A stretch of 5,766 bases of DNA, taken from the NCBI GenBank assembly GCA_002293265.1, contig DBCW01000021.1, positions 1 to 5,766 of the forward strand. The letters run 5' to 3'. The notes below the pieces were generated by a model. The model was not told the DNA's origin, did no database searches, and saw only the letters and a program-made list of their open reading frames with translations. The translations under genes were made by a program, and so were the position numbers. Source of the DNA: Eggerthellales bacterium UBA948 (GTDB lineage Bacteria > Actinomycetota > Coriobacteriia > Coriobacteriales > UBA8131). Positions 1-5,154 of the stretch are shown in pieces. Each line of letters starts with the position of its first letter. Position 1 is the first letter of the stretch.

Positions 1-1026
1 TTATCTTACCTTGTCGCACGCAGCGCTCAAAACTTCAGTTTTCATATCCTGATCATGGCTAATACTAGTTTTTCACCCACACAAACTACCGAAGAGCCTT
101 TTTCTATTGTTTTTCTCTTAATAGCAAACCACCTTAAACCAAACACCATCCCTTATGCTACGAAAGCTGAATCGAAAGCGCGTCAAAACTACTTCTCGCA
201 TAACCCAATGATTTTAGCAATTAAAACATTTGTCTTAGGTCTTGGAACAGGCTGTCTACTATCACTCGGATTAAATCTTAATCAGTTCTCGCTGGCTCTC
301 GCAGGCTCTCTTTTTCTGACGTGTTTAATTCTTTTGATCTTTGGAAAGAGCAGGTTAGCGAACTACAAAGGGCCGCAATGGCTATTTACTTCATTCCTCA
401 TTGTAGCCCCCATGCTGATTCTGGCTCCGTTCTTAAGCAGTATGGGCTTATTGATTTTGTGCGTCATATGGATCTGCGAGGGCAGGCTTTTGCGTGTTAT
501 GAACATCGATGAAGGATTGGACACATCAAGCTTTGAAGCCGGAAAGATCGAGCTGTATTTTACCTGTGGTTTGGATCACATAGGCGGTTTAATCGGCTCA
601 TTTGGGGGTCTGATAGTTGGCTACCTGGTCTATGTAGACGGTAATTTTGAGATAAAGGTGCTTACAGCGTTCTTGCTTGTCTTTGTGTTCGCCTGCAGCA
701 CCATTTATTCAAGCAAAAAGGCTTTGGATGCTTATGAAACCATCATCTTCGACGAAGATACAGCTGCCTCGATTTCCGAAATCAGCATGCAAAAAGGTGT
801 TTGGGTGCGAAAGATCCAGGCAGTTGCAGATGGATATAATCTTTCAGAGCGACAAACAGAAATTCTCAAGTATCTTGCGCAAGGTCGCAATGCCGAGCAT
901 ATTCGAAAAGAGCTCTATATATCTCACAATACAGCAAAATCTCATATTTATTCAATTTACAGAAAATTGAGAGTCCACTCACAGCAAGAACTCATTGATA
1001 TGGTCGAAAGAAAGAAAGTCCAGTGA
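1..1026 (+). CDS. Membrane-bound LuxR-family transcriptional regulator, C-terminal part (5' end probably outside window)
   Basis: Numbering runs from the ATG at 55. A typical LuxR/GerE helix-turn-helix lies at about 261-323, starting at LSERQTEIL and including the recognition-helix stretch ISHNTAKSHIYSIYRKL. Ahead of it are about five to six hydrophobic segments (near 52-75, 77-97, 110-141, 174-194 and 200-217). A DNA-binding domain on a multi-span membrane domain is the layout of the large LuxR group of Eggerthellaceae, in which about a dozen membrane segments precede the domain; here only about half are present. The frame is open from base 1, and the ATG at 55 has no purine-rich ribosome binding site, so the coding region is given from the edge. 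If 55 is the true start, the product is an unusually short 323 residues. It converges on the minus-strand carrier genes with 56 bases between stops and no clear terminator. Family is confident; signal and targets are unknown. Confidence 0.85.
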   Translation, partial: LSYLVARSAQNFSFHILIMANTSFSPTQTTEEPFSIVFLLIANHLKPNTIPYATKAESKARQNYFSHNPMILAIKTFVLGLGTGCLLSLGLNLNQFSLALAGSLFLTCLILLIFGKSRLANYKGPQWLFTSFLIVAPMLILAPFLSSMGLLILCVIWICEGRLLRVMNIDEGLDTSSFEAGKIELYFTCGLDHIGGLIGSFGGLIVGYLVYVDGNFEIKVLTAFLLVFVFACSTIYSSKKALDAYETIIFDEDTAASISEISMQKGVWVRKIQAVADGYNLSERQTEILKYLAQGRNAEHIRKELYISHNTAKSHIYSIYRKLRVHSQQELIDMVERKKVQ

Positions 1027-1082
1027 TTATTTCTCACAATATGTAGTTTGCTTTTGTACCAATAAATCGAATTCTGATTACC

Positions 1083-2279
1083 TCATTCCCTATTTTCGCT
1101 TTCTCGCCTTCGATGAGTGCTGAAAAACAAAACTGTGGCAACCAAAAACAATAGAGCGGTGAAAATATAAAACATTAACACACCAAACCACTGCAAAACA
1201 GCACCTCCAGCAAAAGAACCAAGAGCTATTCCAAGATCTGCACCGATATAAAACGTGCTGATCGATCTACCAACCATTCTTTTTGAAACACCCCTTATTG
1301 CCTCAGCTTGAAGCGATGTATATAGAGATGACTGTCCGATACCAACAAACAGACCGGCGAGTGCAACGCCAATAAAGTGAGCTGTAAAAGCAAGGATTAG
1401 CGTACCGAAAATCGCACAAAACGACAAAGGAAGAAAAACGGTCGTCAGACCACAGGTATCGCTCAACTTTCCAATGAATGGACGAAACACTAGACCAGCC
1501 ACTGCATAAGTTGAAAAGTAAACTGCGGAGCCTACTATTCCTCGCATATCGCCAGTAAGCAGAATCAGGGAACTGATAGAGCTCTGTGCCATCATAAGAA
1601 AAAGAGTGACCGAAGCAAGGTTTAGCGACGGCAGAAAAAATAGACGACTTGGTTTAAATGATCTAAGATACTTAACGTTAATAGAACCGAAAAACTTCTT
1701 CTTATACTTGACCTCAACGACGGGAAAGTCGAAAAATATCAAGAGTATCAGACCCATACAGATAATCATACCTGCCAATATAAAAGTATATTGAAACCCT
1801 AATGCCGATCCTATGGCGGCGCCGACAAGTGGTCCTATGGCGCATGCCAACGTATGAGACATGCTGAACCAACCGACGTTGTGCCCAATCGAATCTTTTG
1901 ACGAGGTCAAAGATACCACCGAGAGCAATACGATGGATTTAAAAGCAAAAGCGATACCTAGCAAAATGCGAAATACTGCGATAAGAAATATATTGTCAAA
2001 AAAACCGCAACCAAAAACCGATAGCGCCATAACTGAAGCTGAAACGATCATGAGAAGCTTCTTGTTGAGCCTGTCGGATAGCAACCCGCTCACTGGTCTG
2101 ACCAATACAGCTGCTGAACCATTCAAGCCTGCAAGAAATCCCGCTACCACTACAGTCGTTCCTAAAGCCACCGCATAATTGGACATGATGGGGTTACTTA
2201 AATGAACTCCCATCTGCAAGGCCAGTTCGATACCAATGATATGCCTTAGGTGCTTAGATCGAAGACAACTATCTTGCAT
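1083..2279 (-). CDS. Major facilitator superfamily transporter (12-span, drug-antiporter-like)
   Basis: This is a 398-residue inner-membrane carrier, the usual length for a 12-span MFS protein. The loop between spans 2 and 3 carries the signature motif A, GLLSDRLNKK, at 65-74. A degenerate second copy, GKLSDTCG, sits at 270-277 in the C-terminal half. Span 5 has a motif C-like stretch, ACAIGPLVGAAIG (about 145-157), known from proton-coupled drug and metabolite exporters. A basic central loop around 188-212 separates the halves. The start is the ATG at 2279, preceded by only a weak GGGG-type ribosome binding site about 5 bases away; a later ATG (residue 23) would remove part of span 1. It is the last gene of the minus-strand series, 103 bases after the other carrier, and may be translated from a structured leader. 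Substrate unknown; export of a metabolite or drug is a guess from motif C. Confidence 0.9.
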   Translation of the reverse strand: MQDSCLRSKHLRHIIGIELALQMGVHLSNPIMSNYAVALGTTVVVAGFLAGLNGSAAVLVRPVSGLLSDRLNKKLLMIVSASVMALSVFGCGFFDNIFLIAVFRILLGIAFAFKSIVLLSVVSLTSSKDSIGHNVGWFSMSHTLACAIGPLVGAAIGSALGFQYTFILAGMIICMGLILLIFFDFPVVEVKYKKKFFGSINVKYLRSFKPSRLFFLPSLNLASVTLFLMMAQSSISSLILLTGDMRGIVGSAVYFSTYAVAGLVFRPFIGKLSDTCGLTTVFLPLSFCAIFGTLILAFTAHFIGVALAGLFVGIGQSSLYTSLQAEAIRGVSKRMVGRSISTFYIGADLGIALGSFAGGAVLQWFGVLMFYIFTALLFLVATVLFFSTHRRRESENRE

Positions 2280-2313
2280 ACTTACCCCATAAGAAGCGAT
2301 GTCATCAAGATGC

Positions 2314-2337
2314 TAGGAAGCCCATGTGTGCTTCCTA
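2314..2337 (-). promoter_or_regulatory. Perfect 8-bp inverted repeat in the gap between the two MFS genes
   Basis: TAGGAAGC at 2314-2321 and GCTTCCTA at 2330-2337 are exact reverse complements around an 8-base loop. The hairpin lies 45 bases downstream of the 2383-3699 carrier's stop and 34 bases upstream of the next carrier's start. No T-run follows on either strand, so it is not a canonical intrinsic terminator. A weak terminator, an RNA-stability element or a translational control hairpin are all possible. On the minus-strand RNA the 5' arm contains AGGAAG, which resembles a ribosome binding site, and an ATG falls in the loop. Confidence 0.4.
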
Positions 2338-2382
2338 CCGCACGTCTATACTTGCGTCTCCTTCCCAAGCTTGAGAAAAGCC

Positions 2383-3699
2383 CTATAACCTAGTTTCCTT
2401 ACCTTGTTTTTTATACATGTTGAGGAAAAATAGGCACGAGCCCAGAAAGACTGTTGTCAGCAAAGCTACACCAAAACCGATCAGACAGGCGAGCTCACAA
2501 CCACCTGTATAGTCGAAAGTATAGGCAATCAATGCCGTAGATACGCCATTGACAAAGCCGGTTGCAGATCCAACTACACCCAGTGTTTTCGCATAATCCT
2601 TTGGCCCAAAGACGCTTCTGGTTACAAATGGGATTAACGTTCTGCGGATGCAAGTATGTAAACCAAAACAAGCACCTGCAACATAAAGACCCATCGGAGT
2701 ATCTCTAAACCAGATCAAACCGACAAACATCAGCAACAATAGACCAAGCCAGAGCAGAACAGAAAAACGCAACCCCAGCTTATCTACGGCTGTACCCACC
2801 AGTAAACCTCCGATAAGATCAAACAATCCATCAATTGAAAGCATTGTGATTGCAATCATTGCCGAATCTGAAGCAAAGACGGTGTTGGATAACCCCTCAT
2901 CAGCGATTGCAGGAAAGCTGTTTTCGAATCCTGCGTTACACGAAAGCAACATCGTCGAAAAGAAAAGCAGATAAAAGACGGGGTGACGAACGATCCGTCT
3001 AAATCGCATGCCTTCAAGTAGCCGCTCACCAGCTACTTTTTCTGCCACATCGTCATTTTCTCTATAACCTAGAGGCTTCACACCCTTTTCTTCGGGAGTG
3101 CGAGTGTATATAAAAAGCCACGGTATCATCAGAACCGCACTCATAATAAAAAATGCCCAAAGAGCCATTCGCCAATTATACAAGCTAATAAACACCTGCA
3201 TATACGCCGGCAAAACAATGGCAGCAAGTCCCGCAAAACAAAATGCGGAGCCCAAATATCTGCCGCGCACACGATCTGAAAACCAAGATGACGCAAACAC
3301 GTTATTGGGGATGTAGAAAATGCCATTCGATGTCATTCCCAAGAAGAAACCGGCTACATACGTTTGAGCTAAAGATGAGGATGTAGCAAACAAAGCGATG
3401 CAGATAAGCTGCACACAGATAGCAAGTCCCATAACCAACTTTATTGGTACTTTTTTGTTTGAGTGTAAATACCCCCAAATCGGTGAAAATATTACAAATG
3501 CTACGGCAAAAAAGAGACCGTAAGACATGACTTCACCACGAGTAACACCCAAATCATTTGATAGCGGCAAGGCGATAATACCACCGTATACCGATAAAAA
3601 GGCGGCAAATGAGTTACAGCACATTGCCGCCCATATCAAATGCCCAAATTGAGCTTTGCGTTTAATCCCACCTAAAAAAGAGTTTGGTTTATTGTCCAT
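2383..3699 (-). CDS. MFS transporter of the oxalate/formate antiporter or monocarboxylate type
   Basis: This is a 438-residue, 12-span inner-membrane carrier. Features typical of the oxalate/formate antiporter (OFA) and monocarboxylate branch are visible: WFSDRVRG at 139-146 after span 4, WRMALW at 176-181 leading into span 6, and an RTPEEKG stretch at 200-206 opening the long central loop (about 200-238). The C-half motif A is GTAVDKLGLR (302-311). The N-half equivalent, GYLHSNKKVPIK (76-87), lacks the usual Asp, as seen in some members. The ATG at 3699 has a good GAGGA site 7 bases upstream (3707-3711). Relatives carry small organic anions or aromatic acids, and carriers of this type often sit beside redox enzymes in Coriobacteriia, so substrate uptake or substrate/product exchange for the upstream molybdoenzyme is a reasonable inference. 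It shares no obvious close similarity with the neighbouring carrier, so the pair is not a recent duplication. Confidence 0.9.
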   Translation of the reverse strand: MDNKPNSFLGGIKRKAQFGHLIWAAMCCNSFAAFLSVYGGIIALPLSNDLGVTRGEVMSYGLFFAVAFVIFSPIWGYLHSNKKVPIKLVMGLAICVQLICIALFATSSSLAQTYVAGFFLGMTSNGIFYIPNNVFASSWFSDRVRGRYLGSAFCFAGLAAIVLPAYMQVFISLYNWRMALWAFFIMSAVLMIPWLFIYTRTPEEKGVKPLGYRENDDVAEKVAGERLLEGMRFRRIVRHPVFYLLFFSTMLLSCNAGFENSFPAIADEGLSNTVFASDSAMIAITMLSIDGLFDLIGGLLVGTAVDKLGLRFSVLLWLGLLLLMFVGLIWFRDTPMGLYVAGACFGLHTCIRRTLIPFVTRSVFGPKDYAKTLGVVGSATGFVNGVSTALIAYTFDYTGGCELACLIGFGVALLTTVFLGSCLFFLNMYKKQGKETRL

Positions 3700-3744
3700 G
3701 TTTCATTCCTCTTTGCAAGTAAAGTGAATTATCAAGCAAGCAGA

Positions 3745-3760
3745 TGTGCAGATTATCACG
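3745..3760. promoter_or_regulatory. Possible CRP/FNR-family operator upstream of the OFA-like carrier
   Basis: The sequence TGTGC-N6-TCACG matches 8 of the 10 defined bases of the CRP consensus TGTGA-N6-TCACA. It is centred about 53 bases upstream of the carrier start codon at 3699, inside the 86-base gap after the zinc-ribbon gene. A GATAAT box lies on the minus strand over the same bases, but no convincing -35 element goes with it. One match of this quality in the intergenic DNA of a window this size is not far from chance, so this is only a pointer. Confidence 0.15.
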
Positions 3761-3785
3761 CATTACTCTGCTTTTATGTGGGACT

Positions 3786-4034
3786 CTAAGAAGTTGGACC
3801 ACCGGGCGATCTCGGTGCGCTTGGAGGCTTGGGTGCTCCCGGCATGCTAGGAGGCTTAGGAGCGCCTGGTATGCTCGGAGCACCAGGCATCCCCGGAGCG
3901 CCTGCCATGCCTGGAACGGAATCTGGCAACTCTGCATTACATTGGATGCACTGAGTAGCTATTACGGTGTTCTCAAAACCGCATTCCGGACAAACTTTAG
4001 AAAGAGACTCTGCTACCGCCGGTCTAAAACACAT
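3786..4034 (-). CDS. Small zinc-ribbon protein with Pro/Gly-rich (PGAP) tail
   Basis: This is an 82-residue protein beginning MCFRPA. Its N-terminal half holds a compact zinc ribbon, CPEC and CIQC (Cys 15, 18, 29 and 32 from this start), which should bind one Zn(II). An additional Cys is at position 2. From about residue 40 to the end it is low complexity, built from PGMPGAP- and PGAPKPPS-type units, giving an extended, probably disordered or collagen-like tail. An in-frame ATG at 4040 is only 1 base from the GGAGGT ribosome site at 4041-4046, whereas the ATG at 4034 is 7 bases away, so 4034 is chosen. It follows the lipoprotein gene by 46 bases and precedes the OFA-like carrier. Small zinc-ribbon proteins of this style occur near redox operons in Coriobacteriia (from memory, not searched). 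No function is known to me; a scaffold, chaperone or protein-protein adaptor role would be a guess. No signal peptide, so cytoplasmic. Confidence 0.8.
   Translation of the reverse strand: MCFRPAVAESLSKVCPECGFENTVIATQCIQCNAELPDSVPGMAGAPGMPGAPSIPGAPKPPSMPGAPKPPSAPRSPGGPTS
3823..3876 (-). repeat. Tandem 27-bp degenerate repeat encoding the PGAPKPPS tail
   Basis: Two adjacent 27-base units (3823-3849 and 3850-3876) share the pattern GGAGGCTT(G/A)GG.GC.CC.GG.ATGCT. A further, more degenerate GGAGC.CC.GGCAT-type stretch follows from 3877 to about 3915. Each unit is nine codons, so copy-number change would keep the zinc-ribbon frame. The many differences between copies fall largely at third codon positions, suggesting an old repeat kept by protein-level selection. 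Confidence 0.7.
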
Positions 4035-4040
4035 ATTCAT

Positions 4041-4046
4041 ACCTCC
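4041..4046 (-). promoter_or_regulatory. Ribosome binding site that decides the zinc-ribbon start
   Basis: On the minus strand this reads GGAGGT, a strong Shine-Dalgarno sequence. Counting from GGAGG, it leaves 1 base before the ATG at 4040 but 7 before the in-frame ATG at 4034. The second spacing is normal, so the protein most likely starts MCFRPA rather than MNMCFRPA. Confidence 0.7.
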
Positions 4047-4080
4047 GAATCAATCTGATAGTTTTTCTGTTTTATTTTCT

Positions 4081-4638
4081 TCAATACTCGATCCGATACC
4101 AATAGGTCTCACCGGAGCGAGCATAATAACCGCTTCTGTCACTGACGGTAAGCCAGTAAAGACCAGAAGACTCGGCTCCGTAATCTATGGGTATGTAAAA
4201 CACATAAGGAGTCCCAACTATAAGCTTTCCTTCACGGATGTCGGGATAACGTGTCCCAGATTTGTCAATAAACCAAACGCTGGTTTTAACCTCACCAAAG
4301 TTTTCTTGAAGGCAATTTATAGCAGTCACGCTGACAGCATACTCTGCACCTTCTCCATCGGGAGTTGCAATCACTAAATAACGTATTTCTATACAGTCTA
4401 CAAGCCTCGAACCTTCGCCCACTTGTGTAAGCCCGATCGGAGTGATCTCAATTTCGTAAGGACCCCTATGATATATGTTGAGTAGATCGAATTCGTTGGT
4501 TATGGTCACACTTTCGCCCCAAAACTTTGTGTTTTTGATATCTTCGTTACTACCATACACGCTGGTGCACCCGCAAAGAAAACTCAAGGAAATACAAAGA
4601 ATCAATGCTGTCACAAACAGTTTAGTATTATTGTTCAT
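4081..4638 (-). CDS. Small lipoprotein of unknown function
   Basis: This is a 185-residue protein with a clear lipoprotein signal peptide: basic N-terminus (NNNTK), hydrophobic core at about 7-21, and lipobox LCGC with the lipidated Cys at 24. It should be anchored on the outer face of the cytoplasmic membrane. After a short linker the mature domain is rich in alternating hydrophobic and polar residues and in aromatics (for example FWGESVTI, RYLVIAT, PYVFYIPIDYG, WYRIEY), which suggests a beta-sandwich. Two further Cys, in the DCIEI and INCLQ stretches, could form a disulfide. I do not recognise a family. The ATG at 4638 has AAGGA 7 bases upstream (4646-4650); the frame can be extended to a TTG at 4662, which lacks such a site and would displace the signal peptide. 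It lies between the ferredoxin and zinc-ribbon genes, 119 and 46 bases away, so a link to the redox enzyme is positional only. Confidence 0.85.
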   Translation of the reverse strand: MNNNTKLFVTALILCISLSFLCGCTSVYGSNEDIKNTKFWGESVTITNEFDLLNIYHRGPYEIEITPIGLTQVGEGSRLVDCIEIRYLVIATPDGEGAEYAVSVTAINCLQENFGEVKTSVWFIDKSGTRYPDIREGKLIVGTPYVFYIPIDYGAESSGLYWLTVSDRSGYYARSGETYWYRIEY

Positions 4639-4645
4639 CGAAGTA

Positions 4646-4650
4646 TCCTT
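4646..4650 (-). promoter_or_regulatory. Ribosome binding site that decides the lipoprotein start
   Basis: On the minus strand this reads AAGGA, 7 bases before the ATG at 4638. It lies inside any version of the gene that would start at the TTG at 4662, and that TTG has no site of its own. With the ATG the product begins directly with a normal lipoprotein signal peptide, so the shorter start is preferred. Confidence 0.65.
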
Positions 4651-4658
4651 TCCATAGA

Positions 4659-4687
4659 CCAACGTAATCGGTTGACCTCAACGTTGG
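4659..4687 (-). promoter_or_regulatory. 7-bp inverted repeat just upstream of the lipoprotein ribosome site
   Basis: CCAACGT at 4659-4665 and ACGTTGG at 4681-4687 are exact reverse complements with a 15-base loop. The structure ends about 8 bases before the AAGGA ribosome site on the minus-strand RNA. Its 4681-4687 arm is shared with the longer inverted repeat at 4680-4743, so the two stems cannot both form. Confidence 0.35.
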
Positions 4688-4743
4688 CTGCAGGCTTCTT
4701 GGCAATTTGATCGAGTAACTTTGAAGGCTGCAGCCGCCACGTT
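4680..4743 (-). promoter_or_regulatory. Long imperfect inverted repeat between the ferredoxin and lipoprotein genes
   Basis: The left arm at 4680-4698 (AACGT, GGCTGCAG, CTTC blocks) pairs with the right arm at 4723-4743 (GAAG, CTGCAGCC, ACGTT blocks). That gives about 17 pairs, with one mismatch and a 2-base bulge, around a 24-base loop. It starts 14 bases after the ferredoxin stop. The stem is GC-rich at its core, but no T-run follows on the minus strand, so a canonical intrinsic terminator is unlikely. An attenuator, processing site or small mobile repeat are alternatives. Confidence 0.5.
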
Positions 4744-4757
4744 AATACAATGCTATA

Positions 4758-5108
4758 TCAATCCTTCTTCGCTAAAAGTGCCCAGCGCGTATCACCATCA
4801 ATCTTCTTTGCTAATTCCTCTACTTCGTCAAAATACATGCACCATGCCTGACAGTGCTGTACGCACATGGGCATTTTGTTTTTTGCAACGCGGTCTTCAC
4901 ACATATTGCACGCTTTTGTCAGTGAAGGGATAAAATGCCACTCCCATTTTTCCTTGGGATTTTCGGAACTGTTAGAAAACTCAAAGGGTCCTATCTCACT
5001 GACCTTGATACCGTATTCGTTCTCTTTCAACCCAAGATACTTCTTGCATGCCACCTCGCAACTATGACACCCCGTACAATATTCATAGTTAACTAACAAG
5101 CCTTTCAT
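4758..5108 (-). CDS. 4Fe-4S ferredoxin-type electron-transfer subunit of a molybdopterin oxidoreductase
   Basis: This is a 116-residue cytoplasmic-type iron-sulfur protein with no signal peptide. The first cluster motif is CTGCHSCEVAC (Cys 11, 14, 17 and 21). The second set is CNMC (67, 70) then CVQHC (82, 86), with an additional Cys at 90. In pattern this is C-x2-C-x2-C-x3-C and C-x2-C-x11-C-x3-C, as in DmsB-like subunits, but with eight or nine ligands for two [4Fe-4S] clusters instead of the sixteen Cys for four clusters of full DmsB. The Pro that usually follows the last Cys of each motif is absent (CK and CQ here). The ATG at 5108 has AGGAG 6 bases upstream (5115-5119). It lies 46 bases downstream of the molybdopterin subunit gene on the same strand, so it most likely passes electrons to or from that catalytic subunit. 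No membrane anchor subunit follows it. Confidence 0.93.
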   Translation of the reverse strand: MKGLLVNYEYCTGCHSCEVACKKYLGLKENEYGIKVSEIGPFEFSNSSENPKEKWEWHFIPSLTKACNMCEDRVAKNKMPMCVQHCQAWCMYFDEVEELAKKIDGDTRWALLAKKD

Positions 5109-5154
5109 TTGTGTCTCCTATCTACAGGTAATTATGACAGTACTGTAATTTTGC

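Noticed and set aside
1065..1079. Near-palindrome around GAATTC between the convergent LuxR and MFS genes, considered as a bidirectional terminator
   Set aside because: The arms are short and AT-rich, there is no loop, and no T-run is present on either side.
1861..2178. Plus-strand reading frame of 105 codons inside the last MFS gene
   Set aside because: It is antisense to a confident transporter gene and lacks a ribosome site and any motif.
3724..3759. Inverted repeat GTGAATTATC ... GATTATCAC before the OFA-type carrier
   Set aside because: The arms differ in length and only about four bases pair without a gap; the loop is long. Too weak to call a terminator or operator.
3823..3915. Regular repeats considered as a CRISPR array
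   Set aside because: The units abut with no spacers, keep a 9-codon period in an open frame and vary at third positions, so they are a coding repeat.
3689..3937. Minus-strand reading frame of 82 codons overlapping the zinc-ribbon tail and the carrier start
   Set aside because: Different frame from both genes, no recognisable domain, and its leucine- and alanine-rich sequence is the shifted reading of the PGAP repeat.
3744..4058. Plus-strand reading frame of 104 codons, Arg/Cys/Ser/His-rich
   Set aside because: It is the opposite-strand reading of the Pro/Gly repeat in the zinc-ribbon gene. Composition is unnatural, there is no ribosome site, and it covers the minus-strand gene entirely.
3967..4377. 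Plus-strand reading frame of 136 codons
   Set aside because: It overlaps both the zinc-ribbon and lipoprotein genes, which have signal, motif and ribosome-site support on the other strand; this frame has none.
5137..5146. Perfect 10-base palindrome ACAGTACTGT in the gap before the ferredoxin gene
   Set aside because: Several 10-base palindromes are expected by chance in a window this long, it has no loop for an RNA hairpin, and it fits no operator I know.
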